64,000 bases of DNA. It comes from Streptomyces asoensis (GTDB lineage Bacteria; Actinomycetota; Actinomycetes; Streptomycetales; Streptomycetaceae). Each line of letters starts with the position of its first letter. The first letter of the stretch is position 1. Position numbers and translations under genes: made by a program. The stretch is from the NCBI RefSeq assembly GCF_013085465.1, contig NZ_CP049838.1, forward strand, positions 4,464,001-4,528,000, in the 5' to 3' direction. Under the pieces are notes generated by a model that ran no database searches, was not told where the DNA came from, and saw nothing but the letters and a program-made list of their open reading frames with translations. This document shows, piece after piece, positions 7,443 through 15,906 of the stretch.

Positions 7443-8129
7443 TCAGCCCTTCGGGCGCCGGACGCGCACGGTCAGCGTGGGTTGCCGGGCGAGACGCAAG
7501 GACGTCACGGCGTCCTCCAGCGTGGCGTCCAGGTCCGCGCGAACCTCCTGGAGGTCGCGGAAATGTGCCCGTGCCTGGGCCTTGACCTTCCGGCGGCCGA
7601 CATCGACCCGTGCCGACCGGACACCGGACACCTGCATGGCCCGGTCGCGCAGAACCAGGGCGGCCGCGCGGCGGTCGAGCCCGGCTCGGACCTCCCCTGC
7701 CCCGGGGATTCCGGTGGGCTGCCGCATGGGCAGCAGCCTGCGCAGACCCGGCGTCACCGCCAGCAGGAAAAGCCACAGGCCGAGGGCCATCGCCACCGCG
7801 GCCCCGACGATCACCCAGATGTCGTCCAGTGGCCGGGTGGCCAGTTCCTCGGCGAGCCGCCGCCGCCAGCGCATCGCGGACCGGCCTGCCCGCACCGAGA
7901 CCACGTCGTACAGGAGCAATCCAACGGCCGCGGCGGACAGCAGGGCCACCAAGGCCGCGGGAATCCGCCGCGCCGACCAGAAGCGGCGCGCCGACCGGCC
8001 TGATTCGTCGATCGCCGCCGTCGCGCCCTCGCCCGGGGTGCCGTCGGCGGACGGAGCCGCCTGTCCGGAATCGGAGGGAAGGTCGCTGTCGCTGTCACCG
8101 GTCGGCTGCCGCCAGCTGTTCGCGCTCAT
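7443..8129 (-). CDS. DUF6286 membrane protein of the Asp23 cluster
   Basis: 228 residues from ATG 8129 (GGAGAG upstream); the longer frame to 8261 belongs to the upstream gene's DNA. Residues 1-45 are polar and probably disordered. Two helices follow (PAALVALLSAAAVGLLLYDV and DIWVIVGAAVAMALGLWLFL). The soluble domain then runs GLDRRAAALVLRDRAMQVSG, then VRSARVDVGRRKVKAQA, as in DUF6286. The beta-alpha pattern resembles the Asp23-type small domain, so it probably joins the same membrane-associated complex. It overlaps the upstream gene by ATGA. Confidence 0.82.
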   Translation of the reverse strand: MSANSWRQPTGDSDSDLPSDSGQAAPSADGTPGEGATAAIDESGRSARRFWSARRIPAALVALLSAAAVGLLLYDVVSVRAGRSAMRWRRRLAEELATRPLDDIWVIVGAAVAMALGLWLFLLAVTPGLRRLLPMRQPTGIPGAGEVRAGLDRRAAALVLRDRAMQVSGVRSARVDVGRRKVKAQARAHFRDLQEVRADLDATLEDAVTSLRLARQPTLTVRVRRPKG

Positions 8130-8572
8130 CTCACTCTCTCCTGGTCCGTGTGCCGCGCATGCACCGAGTGCAGCCTCTCGACCGACACCACGAGGTCGGA
8201 CACGTCCATGCCGGCCCATGTCCTGAGCCGTTCGGTGACCTCCCGGCGCACTGCGGCGCACTGCGCCCCGATGTCGGACGGATAGCCGAGTTCGACGACG
8301 ATGCGCAGCCGGGCCTTGCCGAGCGCCGCCTGCCGTCTCGCGGCGGACTCGGCGTCTCGTCCTGCGGTAGTGCGCTCCGGTGCCCGCCGCACGGATGTGC
8401 TCACACGTGGCGTCCTGCGGCCCGGCGGTACGCGGCCGACCGACTCGGTGAACCGGCTCAGCGCCTCGCGCGCCACATGGGAAGCGATTTTCGCGACGAC
8501 CCGGTCTGCGACGTTGATCGCACCGCGCTCCTCGCGGGGAACGCCCGGAGGCCGATCTGCTTCACCGGTCAC
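8126..8572 (-). CDS. Asp23/Gls24-like envelope stress protein (divergent copy)
   Basis: 148 residues. The Asp23 elements are INVADRVVAKIASHVAREAL near residue 18 and LRIVVELGYPSDIGAQCAAV near 88, then VTERLRTWAGMDVSDLVVSV. An Arg/Ala-rich insertion (residues 45-82) separates the first helix from the strands, as in many actinobacterial copies. It overlaps both neighbours by 4 nt, so translation is tightly coupled. Confidence 0.85.
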   Translation of the reverse strand: MTGEADRPPGVPREERGAINVADRVVAKIASHVAREALSRFTESVGRVPPGRRTPRVSTSVRRAPERTTAGRDAESAARRQAALGKARLRIVVELGYPSDIGAQCAAVRREVTERLRTWAGMDVSDLVVSVERLHSVHARHTDQERVR

Positions 8573-8796
8573 TGCCGCCAGTCCCCCCGAGTCCGTCGCC
8601 GGTCATCGCGGATCCGCTCCTGGCGGTCCCGGCGGCGGACGAAGTCGCCCGGTTCGAGATCACCTTCCGTGAACCGCCCGACCACAAGACCGACGACGCC
8701 CAGCCCCAGCACCAGCAGGAAAGCCCAGAAGTCACCGAAATACGCCGCGAAACCCAGCGCCATTCCGCTTATCAACCCCACTACGGCCCTGCTCAT
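8569..8796 (-). CDS. DUF2273-like small membrane protein of the Asp23 cluster
   Basis: 75 residues from ATG 8796 with AAGGAG six bases upstream; a GTG at 8811 would place that site inside the gene. Two short helices (VVGLISGMALGFAAYFG, then FWAFLLVLGLGVVGLVVGRF) and a strongly charged tail (EPGDFVRRRDRQERIRDD). Small membrane proteins of this shape sit between asp23 and amaP in Firmicutes and actinomycetes. Confidence 0.78.
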   Translation of the reverse strand: MSRAVVGLISGMALGFAAYFGDFWAFLLVLGLGVVGLVVGRFTEGDLEPGDFVRRRDRQERIRDDRRRTRGDWRQ

Positions 8797-8840
8797 CACG
8801 CGCTCCTTCACTCAAGCGGGCTGCTCCGCGCGTGCCCCGG

Positions 8841-9275
8841 CTACCGGATCCGCTGCCGCTCCTCCCCTTCGTCCTCCTCCTCGTCCGGCAGCTTCACGTC
8901 GCTGACCATGATGTTGACTTCCACGACTTCCAGACCCGCCATCCGCTCCACCGCGGAGATCACGTTCTCCCGCACCGCATGGGCCACGTCCGTGATCGAG
9001 ACGCCGTAGTCGACGACGATCTCCAGATCGATGGCCGCCTGTCGCTCTCCGACCTCGACACCGACCCCGCGCCTGGCGGATTTGCCACTGCCGGCGCCGG
9101 GCATCCGCTCCCGCATGGATCCCATCGAGCGGGCGAATCCGCTGCCCAGGGCATAGACGCCGAGCACGTCCCGTGCCGCTATTCCGGCGATCTTCTCCAC
9201 CACCACATCGGCAATGGTCGTCCGGCCGCGAGAACCGGTCGCACCGCCAAGCTTTACGCCGGTGTTCTCAGTCAT
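8841..9275 (-). CDS. Asp23/Gls24 family envelope stress response protein
   Basis: 144 residues, the canonical copy and first gene of the operon. TTIADVVVEKIAGIAARDVL, then a Gly/Ser loop, then the strand QAAIDLEIVVDYGVSITDVA and VNIMVSDVKLPDEEE with an acidic tail. Asp23 proteins polymerise under the membrane through AmaP and respond to alkaline or envelope stress. A GGGAGGA ribosome site precedes the ATG, and a near-perfect -10 element lies 50 bases upstream. Confidence 0.9.
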   Translation of the reverse strand: MTENTGVKLGGATGSRGRTTIADVVVEKIAGIAARDVLGVYALGSGFARSMGSMRERMPGAGSGKSARRGVGVEVGERQAAIDLEIVVDYGVSITDVAHAVRENVISAVERMAGLEVVEVNIMVSDVKLPDEEEDEGEERQRIR

Positions 9276-9321
9276 CGGGACATTCCTCCCTTGTGGCGCT
9301 CACACGGCACTCACCGTTGAT

Positions 9322-9350
9322 ATTATAGTCGTTTTAGTACTTTTTGACCG
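9322..9350 (-). promoter_or_regulatory. Promoter of the Asp23 operon with a perfect TATAAT -10
   Basis: Reading the minus strand, TATAAT lies at 9327-9322 inside a 40-base AT-rich island, striking in this genome. CGGTCA about 17 bases upstream is a weak -35 (three matches to TTGACA). Transcription would start near 9315, leaving a leader of about 40 bases. Confidence 0.6.
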
Positions 9351-9477
9351 AGTGTGTTCCCCGAGGTGGTGTGGTCCACGTGGCCCGAGCGCCCCTGCCT
9401 GGAGCCTCCCGGGACACTCCGGGCACAGTGCGGGAGGAAGGGAACCGCGGTCATGGACGTAAGAGAGTGAGCGGCAC

Positions 9478-10242
9478 GTGAAGACCGAGGCGTGGACGCA
9501 GGTACGGCACCAGTTCGACCTGGGCCGGCTGCTCCCGCTCGGCGGCCCCGACGACGGGACGTGGATCACCGAGCAAGCGGCCGTCCGGGCCCTCGGGCGC
9601 GCGGCCGCTGAGATTCCCGGTGTTCGGCTGGAGTCTCTGCGCATCGGGTCGGCACCGCTCGCGCCCGTGTCCGAGCCGGCCGTCCGCCCACCGGCCAGCG
9701 CCCTGCCGCCCGGCCCGCTCAGGATCGAAGCCGCCTTCACAGCGTCCCTCGGGCAGTCGCTGCCCGAGACCGCCGCGCAGTTGAGGAGCGCGCTGCTCGA
9801 CGCGGCCGCGGAACGGCTCGGCCTGGCCACCGTGACAGCCGACCTGCGCGTCACGGATCTCCAGGAGGGCTCGCAGACAGTCGTCAGGTCGCGAACCTCG
9901 ACGAGGGCCATGAAGCCCGCGCCGGAAGCCCCAGCCGCGCGAAGCTCGCCCCCGGTGACCGGAACAGGATCCATGCGGGGGCCGGTCGGCGAGCCGGCGG
10001 ACGTCGCGACGGCTGTTCCGGGCGTCGCCCGCCTCACCTCCGTGCTGGGAAGCCGCCCGGTCAGGGTGGAGGACCATGACTATCCACCCGGCCGACACAT
10101 CGAGGTCCACCTCGCGGTCGCCCCAGGACACCATCCACTGGAAGTCGCGCGCGCCGTCCGGGCCGCCGTGGCCGACGCAGCCACCACTGGCACCCCGGGC
10201 CCGATCACCGCCGCCGTCCTCATCACAGAAACCGCGGCCTAG
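9478..10242 (+). CDS. Asp23-cluster companion protein (nucleopolyhedrovirus P10-type in database naming)
   Basis: 254 residues from GTG 9478 after a weak GAGAGTGAG site. The opening KTEAWTQVRHQFDLGRLLPL, then GGPDDGTWITEQAAVRAL, is a conserved Streptomyces family found beside Asp23 operons. Public annotations often give it the misleading viral P10 name. A Pro/Ala linker (residues about 135-170) joins two half-domains. Each half resembles the Asp23-type beta-alpha pattern (RIEAAFTASLGQSLPETAAQ; EVHLAVAPGHHPLEVARAV). It diverges from the Asp23 operon and probably works with it. Confidence 0.8.
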   Translation: MKTEAWTQVRHQFDLGRLLPLGGPDDGTWITEQAAVRALGRAAAEIPGVRLESLRIGSAPLAPVSEPAVRPPASALPPGPLRIEAAFTASLGQSLPETAAQLRSALLDAAAERLGLATVTADLRVTDLQEGSQTVVRSRTSTRAMKPAPEAPAARSSPPVTGTGSMRGPVGEPADVATAVPGVARLTSVLGSRPVRVEDHDYPPGRHIEVHLAVAPGHHPLEVARAVRAAVADAATTGTPGPITAAVLITETAA

Positions 10243-10302
10243 CCGGTCAGGTGTCAACGACGGCTCGACGCATTCGGCGCGATCCGGTCCCCTTTCTCCG
10301 GG

Positions 10303-10422
10303 CTGATCAGCGATGGCCCGGTCGCGGTCGCTGGTCATGTGCGGACAGCTCAGCGCGCCGGCGGTCGAGGCCAGGGTGTTGCCGGTGTGGCGGAGCGTGA
10401 AAGCGGAGTTCCGACGTGACAC
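10303..10422 (-). pseudogene. Tyrosine integrase C-terminal remnant
   Basis: The minus strand encodes FTLRHTGNTLASTAGA followed at once by DRDRAIAD in the same frame. In integrases of Streptomyces integrative elements the active-site box LRHTGNTLA is normally separated from a later RDRxIAD-type segment by about 30 residues with the second histidine box and the tyrosine; that stretch is deleted here. No upstream domain or start remains. I see no tRNA or attachment site, so this is a scar of an element or a degraded fragment. Confidence 0.6.
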
Positions 10423-10572
10423 CCGCCGCCTTCCTGGCCGACACCCGGTCCCTCATCCGCCGACCGCCGCCCTGCCGGTCATCGGTCCCGGCCGTTCGGG
10501 GGATACCTGGGCCGCCGCCTGCGTCCTTACCGCCTCGCGGGGCATCCCTTGACGGAACGAAAGGGAGACACG

Positions 10573-10899
10573 ATGCCGCTCTATCTATCGAGGTTCAGCT
10601 ACACGCCGGAGACCTGGGCGCGGCTGATCGACCGACCGGAGGACCGCGCACAGGCCGCTCGGTCGTACATCGAGTCCGTCGGCGGGAAGCTCCACGGTTT
10701 CTGGTACGCCTTCGGCACGCACGACGGCTACAACCTGTGGGAGGCCCCGGACAACGTGTCCATGGCCGCGGTTGCGCTGGCGATCGGCGGAGGCGGGGCG
10801 CTCAGCTCGTTCGAGACGACCGTTCTCCTGACCGTCGACGAAACGATGAAGGCCCTGCGCGCAGCCGGGCAAGTTCAGTACCGGCCTCCTGGCGCGTAG
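10573..10899 (+). CDS. GYD domain-containing protein
   Basis: 108 residues from ATG 10573 with AGGGAG upstream. YLSRFSYTPETWARLI is the first strand-helix, and the diagnostic glycine-rich turn appears as AFGTHDGYNLWEAPDN. The GYD family has a dimeric ferredoxin-like fold and no established function. It stands alone just after the integrase scar. Confidence 0.88.
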   Translation: MPLYLSRFSYTPETWARLIDRPEDRAQAARSYIESVGGKLHGFWYAFGTHDGYNLWEAPDNVSMAAVALAIGGGGALSSFETTVLLTVDETMKALRAAGQVQYRPPGA

Positions 10900-11015
10900 C
10901 AGCCGGAGCGGGTGTCGCAGGGCGGAGACGCGTAACGCCCGTCCGGCCGCCGCTGGTATCGACCCATGACGACACCTCGGGCGGTGCCGCGCAGGTCGGC
11001 GTTTAGGGTCGTGCG

Positions 11016-12740
11016 GTGACGAGTAGCAGTGTGCGGCGCTCCCCCGTCCCGGCCGACGGCCGTCCGGCCAAGGCACCCGACGACTGGCAGGGCCGGCTGC
11101 GCCTGTTCGGATACGGCGGGCGCCCCCGGGCCGATGTCCGGGAGCGGCTGGTTCCGCCCTTTCCGGGGCCGTCGACCCGCTGGTGGGAGCTCATACGCCT
11201 GGGTCCGGCCGGGGCGTACCGCGCCGCGAGGGTGATGGACTGGCTGGGGCCGGTCCTCGTCGCCGTGCTGGCCGGAGCGATCCGGTTCCGGCGTCTCGGG
11301 CAGCCGCGGGGACTCGTCTTCGACGAGACCTACTACGCCAAGGACGCCTGGGCGCTGCTGCGGCTCGGCTACGAGGGCACCTGGCCGGACCGTAAGATCA
11401 CCGATCCGCAGATCCTCGCGGACCCATCGGTGATCCCGCTCTCCGACACCGGGGCGTTCGTCGCCCACCCGCCGACGGGCAAGTGGGTGATCGCCCTCGG
11501 TGAGTGGATGTTCGGCCTCACCCCGTTCGGCTGGCGCTTCATGACCGCGGTCCTGGGCACGCTGTCGGTGCTGATGCTGTGCCGCATCGGACGCCGGCTG
11601 TTCCGGTCGACGGCGCTGGGCTGTCTGGCCGGCACGCTGCTGGCACTGGACGGTCTGCATGTGGTGATGAGCCGGTCCGCGCTGCTGGACCTCGTCGTCA
11701 TGTTCTTCGTGCTGGCGGCGTTCGGCTGTCTGCTGCTCGACCGGGACCACGCGCGGGCCCGGCTCGCGGCGGCCCTCCCGGTGGACGGGGACGGCCACGC
11801 GCGCCCGGACCGGGTCACCGGCGACCGTGCCGGGACGGGACCGCGTCCGTGGCGGCTCGCGGCCGGTGTCTTCCTGGGGCTGGCGGCCTCGACCAAGTGG
11901 AACGGCCTGTACTTCCTCGCCTTCTTCGTGGTCCTCACCCTGCTGTGGGACGTCGGCTCCCGCCGCGTGGCCGGGGCGGGGCGCCCGTACCGGGCGGTGC
12001 TGCGCAAGGATCTCGGCTGGTCGGTGCTGTCCGTCGTGCCGGTCGCCGTCGTGACCTACCTGGTGACGTGGACCGGCTGGTTCCGGTCCGACGACGGGTA
12101 CGGGAGGCACTGGGCGGACGGCCGCGGCGGCACCTGGTCGTGGATACCGGCTCCGCTGCGCAGCCTGTGGCACTACGAGTACGGCGTCTACCGGTTCAAT
12201 GTGGGGCTCCACACCTGGCACCGGTACGAGTCGAACCCCTGGAGCTGGCTGGTCCTCGGCCGCCCGGTGCTGTTCGACTACCGGTCACCGAAGGCCGGGC
12301 GGGACGGGTGCCACGCCACGACCGACTGCTCGCAGGCGGTCCTCGCGCTCGGCACGCCGCTGCTGTGGTGGTCGGCGTGCTGCGCACTCGGGTATCTGCT
12401 CTACCGGTGGGCGCTGCGCCGCGACTGGCGCGCGGGCGCCGTCCTGTGCGCGGTGGCGGCCGGCTATCTGCCCTGGTTCCTGTACCAGGACCGCACGATC
12501 TTCTCGTTCTACGCGGTCGCCTTCGTGCCGTACCTGTGTCTGGCCGTGGCGATGATGCTGGGCGCGCTCCTGGGTCCGCCGGGGGCCGACGACAGACGCC
12601 GGACACTGGGCGCGGTCGCCGCGGGCGGGCTCGTGCTGCTCGTCGCCTGGAACTTCATCTATTTCTGGCCCGTGTACACGGGCCAGGCGATCCCGGTCGG
12701 CGACTGGCGGTCGCGGATGTGGCTGGACACGTGGATCTAG
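11016..12740 (+). CDS. pmt: Dolichyl-phosphate-mannose--protein mannosyltransferase (GT39)
   Basis: 574 residues with about 11 transmembrane helices after a 75-residue polar N-terminus. The first external loop carries FDETYYAKDAW (residues about 105-115), the acidic DE motif that coordinates the polyprenyl-phosphate donor. AHPPTGKW follows, as in all bacterial Pmt enzymes. It transfers mannose from polyprenyl phosphomannose to secreted proteins, coupled to Sec export. The C-terminal half holds further helices and the loop NPWSWLVLGRPV. GTG start. Transcription ends at a strong hairpin shared with the opposing gene. Confidence 0.93.
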   Translation: MTSSSVRRSPVPADGRPAKAPDDWQGRLRLFGYGGRPRADVRERLVPPFPGPSTRWWELIRLGPAGAYRAARVMDWLGPVLVAVLAGAIRFRRLGQPRGLVFDETYYAKDAWALLRLGYEGTWPDRKITDPQILADPSVIPLSDTGAFVAHPPTGKWVIALGEWMFGLTPFGWRFMTAVLGTLSVLMLCRIGRRLFRSTALGCLAGTLLALDGLHVVMSRSALLDLVVMFFVLAAFGCLLLDRDHARARLAAALPVDGDGHARPDRVTGDRAGTGPRPWRLAAGVFLGLAASTKWNGLYFLAFFVVLTLLWDVGSRRVAGAGRPYRAVLRKDLGWSVLSVVPVAVVTYLVTWTGWFRSDDGYGRHWADGRGGTWSWIPAPLRSLWHYEYGVYRFNVGLHTWHRYESNPWSWLVLGRPVLFDYRSPKAGRDGCHATTDCSQAVLALGTPLLWWSACCALGYLLYRWALRRDWRAGAVLCAVAAGYLPWFLYQDRTIFSFYAVAFVPYLCLAVAMMLGALLGPPGADDRRRTLGAVAAGGLVLLVAWNFIYFWPVYTGQAIPVGDWRSRMWLDTWI

Positions 12741-12788
12741 CCCCGGGCGGACGCAGCGCGATGACCGATGCTGACCGCGATGACCGCG

Positions 12789-12842
12789 ATGACCGACGAT
12801 GACCGCGGCGAACCTGCGGTCGGCGTGGTCATCGTCGGTCAT
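12789..12842. terminator. Bidirectional terminator between pmt and the sugar-binding gene
   Basis: Perfect 16-base arms ATGACCGACGATGACC (12789-12804) and their complement (12827-12842) around a 22-base loop that itself can pair (ACCGC with GCGGT). The left flank is built of imperfect repeats of GATGACCGC. It lies between convergent stops. Confidence 0.75.
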
Positions 12843-12871
12843 GGCCCGGCACCTGCGGGTCCGGGCCGCGG

Positions 12872-13969
12872 CTACTTGAGTTCGGCGTCGGTGTAGTAGC
12901 CGCCCGCGACCAGGACGTACTCGTAGTTGGTCTTGTCGACGGTCGTCGGCTGCAACAGGTAGGCGGGCACGGCCTTGACCCCGTTGTCGTAGGCCCTTCT
13001 GTTGTTCACCTTCGGCGTCTTGTCGTTGAGTATGTCGTCGGCCATCTCGGCTGCGACACCGGCGAGTTGACGGAGGTCCTTGTAGACGGTCTGCGACTGC
13101 TCACCCGCGATGATCGACTTCACCGAGGCAAGTTCGGCGTCCTGCCCGGTGACGATCGGCAGGGGTTTGCTGCCGGAGCCGTAGCCGTCCGCCTTCAGCG
13201 CGTTCAGGACGCCGATGGAGATGCCGTCGTACGGCGACAGGACCGCGTCGACCTTCCTGCTCCCGTACGACTCGGCGAGGATGCCGTCCAGGCGCTTCTT
13301 CGCGGTGGGCCCGTCCCAGCGCAGGGTGGTGACGTCCTTGAGCGCGGTCTGGCCGGACCGGACCACCAACTGCTTGGTGTCCAGGTACGGCTGGAGGAGG
13401 TGCATCGCGCCGTCGAAGAAGAACTTGGTGTTGTTGTCGTCTGGGGAGCCGGCGAACAGTTCGATGTTGAACGGGCCCGCACCGTCCTCCAGGCCGAGCT
13501 TGTCGATGATGTAGCGGGCCTGGAACCGGCCGACCTGCTCGTTGTCGAACGAGACGTAGTAGTCGACGTTCTCGGTGCCGAGGATGAGCCGGTCGTAGGA
13601 GATCACCGGGATGTCCGCGTCGGCGGCCTTCTGGAGCACGCCGTTCAGCGACTTGTTGTCGATGGCAGCGATGATCAGCGCGTCGACGCCCTGCTTGATC
13701 AGGTCCTCGATCTGTGCGACCTGCGTTTTCGGGTTGTCCTGGCCGTACACCAGCTTGGCCTGGTAGCCGTCGGCCTTCAGGTCGTCGACGACGCTCTTGC
13801 CGTCGGTGAGCCAGCGCTCGGAGGCCTGGGTGGGCATGGCGATGCCGATGGTGCCGCCCTCGGAGTCGCCCTCGGAGCTGCCCCCGATGTCGCTGCCGCA
13901 GGCGGACAGCGTGAGGGCGAGAGAGACGGCTCCGGCGGTGGCGGCGAGGGCGGCTCTTCGGTTGTGCAT
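12872..13969 (-). CDS. Sugar ABC transporter substrate-binding lipoprotein (XylF/ChvE type)
   Basis: 365 residues from ATG 13969 (AGGAA eight bases upstream). A lipoprotein signal ends LTLSACGSD, followed by a Gly/Ser linker. The periplasmic-binding fold then runs GTIGIAMPTQASERW, GVDALIIAAIDNKSLNGVL, VISYDRLI, SIIAGEQSQTVYKDL. This matches the pentose/multiple-sugar binding proteins of CUT2 transporters. No ATPase or permease gene is next to it: downstream is pmt on the other strand and upstream is 900 bases of non-coding DNA. It is therefore an orphan binding protein or a remnant of a xylFGH operon. Confidence 0.9.
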   Translation of the reverse strand: MHNRRAALAATAGAVSLALTLSACGSDIGGSSEGDSEGGTIGIAMPTQASERWLTDGKSVVDDLKADGYQAKLVYGQDNPKTQVAQIEDLIKQGVDALIIAAIDNKSLNGVLQKAADADIPVISYDRLILGTENVDYYVSFDNEQVGRFQARYIIDKLGLEDGAGPFNIELFAGSPDDNNTKFFFDGAMHLLQPYLDTKQLVVRSGQTALKDVTTLRWDGPTAKKRLDGILAESYGSRKVDAVLSPYDGISIGVLNALKADGYGSGSKPLPIVTGQDAELASVKSIIAGEQSQTVYKDLRQLAGVAAEMADDILNDKTPKVNNRRAYDNGVKAVPAYLLQPTTVDKTNYEYVLVAGGYYTDAELK

Positions 13970-14903
13970 GGTGATCGTTCCTCGTTCTTCTCGTCGTTGA
14001 GAGGATGGGGGGTGGCAGACGGCTGTGGGGAACCGGTGGAGCGGGCCGGGCAGCCGGCGAGCGGGGAGCGGGCGATCCGGGGTGGGACGCGCCGTGTCCG
14101 CTTCCGCGCGGTCTCGGTGCGGGGTCGGGTCCCGACCCCTCAGGGAGGCGCCGTGCGGGTGGGTTTCGGGCGCCCTGTACCGACCGGACTTCCGGTGGAG
14201 CGGTACGCCCCGCGGCGCGGATCCGCTCGGCGATCTCTGGGATCCGCATGCGGCCGCGAGGCCGTCAGGGGCCTGGCGCGCCTGTTCATGGACGGTGAAC
14301 AGGCGGAGGGTCACGCTGAACTGACTGACGATCGGATCGCCCGGCGCGTCGCTCGGGCCGGCGCTCGAGCGCCTCGGTGTCCGCTGGATCGTCGATCAGT
14401 GCGACGGTACGGCCCGGTAAGCAGGTCTCGCCGACCCTCGCACTCGCGTCACCGGGGCGCACCTGTACATACGCCGGGCCGCGCCGGGGCGCGCCTGCCA
14501 CGTATGTACTGATTTCGGTGGCGCGCAGGGCACTTGCCTTTCAGCCGTTCGAAATATCGTCACGTGGTCGGAATGGTGGCGTGACAATAAGAGGGGGTGT
14601 GCGGGGTGTCAACGCTACGAACAGAAACGGTTCCGGAAAGTGGTGGAGATCGCTTTCTGTCCCCGGCGGGCGACCTTGTCGCGACGCCTGGGAATCCCGT
14701 AGGGCTTCCGCATTTCTCCTGGTCAACGCCTTGGCCTGACCGAGCCGGGCAATACCGGGGAGCACGGCGGGCCTTGCTGTGAATACGCCATGAAAACGGC
14801 CCGGAGCCGGCGCTGACGCCGTCTCAGGGCCGGAGTCCCGGTATGTCACCGCCGGACGGTGAGGTACCGCCATGTGCCCCATGTGCTGAGGCGTCGGTCA
14901 GTT
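13970..14903. other. 930-base gap with inverted repeats
   Basis: No frame on either strand has coding character. GC falls noticeably in 14520-14800. Features seen are a 9-base perfect inverted repeat GTACATACG / CGTATGTAC (14465-14473 and 14501-14509) around a GC-rich loop, and GTCACG / CGTGAC (14559-14564 and 14580-14585). Together with the orphan binding protein the gap may mark a deleted transporter or regulator. Confidence 0.5.
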
Positions 14904-15800
14904 TCAGCGCAGCGTGAGGGGGGTCTCGAATTCGACCCGGGTCAGCTTTTCGGGGTTGCGGACGTAGTAGATGCCGGTGATGCCGGCGTCCTCGACGCGG
15001 ACCGCCATGACGCCGTCGTTCTCGCCGTCGAGCCGTACGAGGAGTGCCGGGCTGCCGTTGACGAGGGTGAGGTGGCCGGTGAGGACGGCCTCGTGCCTGC
15101 TCGCGGTGCTGATGATGAAGCGGGCCACCCTGTCGGCGCCGACGACGGGCCGTCGCGCGGCCTGTTTGACGCCGCCGCCGTCGTTCAGCATGACGACCTC
15201 GGGCGCGAGCACGTCGAGGAGACCCTGGAGGTCCCCGGTGGCGAGCGCGCGCCGGAACGACTCCAGCACCGCCCGGGTCTCGCGCGGGGAGACCACCTCG
15301 CGAGGACGGCGGGCGTCGACGTGCTTGCGGGCGCGGTGCGCGATCTGGCGGACGGCCGCGGGGCTCTTGTCGACCGCGGTCGCGATCTCGTCGTAGCTGA
15401 CGTCGAAGGCCTCGCGCAGCACGAAGACGGCGCGCTCCGTCGGCGACAGGGTCTCGAGGACGAGCATCAGCGCCATCGACACGCTCTCGGCGAGCTCGGC
15501 GTCCTGGGCCACGTCCGAGGCGGTGAGCAGCGGTTCGGGCAGCCAGGGGCCGATGTACGCCTCCTTGCGGCGCGTCATGGTGCGCAGCCGGTTGAGCGCC
15601 TGGCGGGTCGTGATCCGGACCAGGTAGGCGCGCCGGTCGCGTACCTGTGCCAGGTCGACGTCGACCCAGCGCAGCCAGGTCTCCTGGAGGACGTCCTCGG
15701 CGTCCGCCGCCGATCCGAGCATCTCGTACGCGACCGTGAAGAGGAGGTTGCGGTGGGCGACGAACGTGTCGGTCGCCGGATCAGCGGCGTCGTCGCCCAT
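14904..15800 (-). CDS. sigJ: ECF41-group RNA polymerase sigma factor (SigJ-like)
   Basis: 298 residues. Sigma-2 occupies residues 10-80 (NLLFTVAYEMLGSAADAEDV), followed by the linker with WLPEPLL. Sigma-4 covers 110-165 (LSPTERAVFVLREAFDVSYD). A C-terminal SnoaL-like domain with MLNDGGGVKQAARRP follows. The linker WLPEP and the DGGG motif are diagnostic of ECF41, where the extension regulates activity in cis instead of an anti-sigma factor. The typical ECF41 partner, an oxidoreductase, lies directly upstream on the same strand. Confidence 0.92.
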   Translation of the reverse strand: MGDDAADPATDTFVAHRNLLFTVAYEMLGSAADAEDVLQETWLRWVDVDLAQVRDRRAYLVRITTRQALNRLRTMTRRKEAYIGPWLPEPLLTASDVAQDAELAESVSMALMLVLETLSPTERAVFVLREAFDVSYDEIATAVDKSPAAVRQIAHRARKHVDARRPREVVSPRETRAVLESFRRALATGDLQGLLDVLAPEVVMLNDGGGVKQAARRPVVGADRVARFIISTASRHEAVLTGHLTLVNGSPALLVRLDGENDGVMAVRVEDAGITGIYYVRNPEKLTRVEFETPLTLR

Positions 15801-15906
15801 GGCTCAACCCTCTTCTCTTCCCCGTGGTCCGCCCTGGCTGCCGACGGCCTTCGGTCGTGCGTCCACACCAAGGTCCATTGTCCCGCGCGCGAGCGCGCCG
15901 TCCTCG

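Noticed and set aside
12872..14314. Long start for the sugar-binding protein
   Set aside because: The lipoprotein signal begins at ATG 13969 with a ribosome site; upstream residues are Arg/Pro-rich noise.
14286..14882. Short frames in the 14-kb gap
   Set aside because: No ribosome sites, no recognisable motif and weak GC3.
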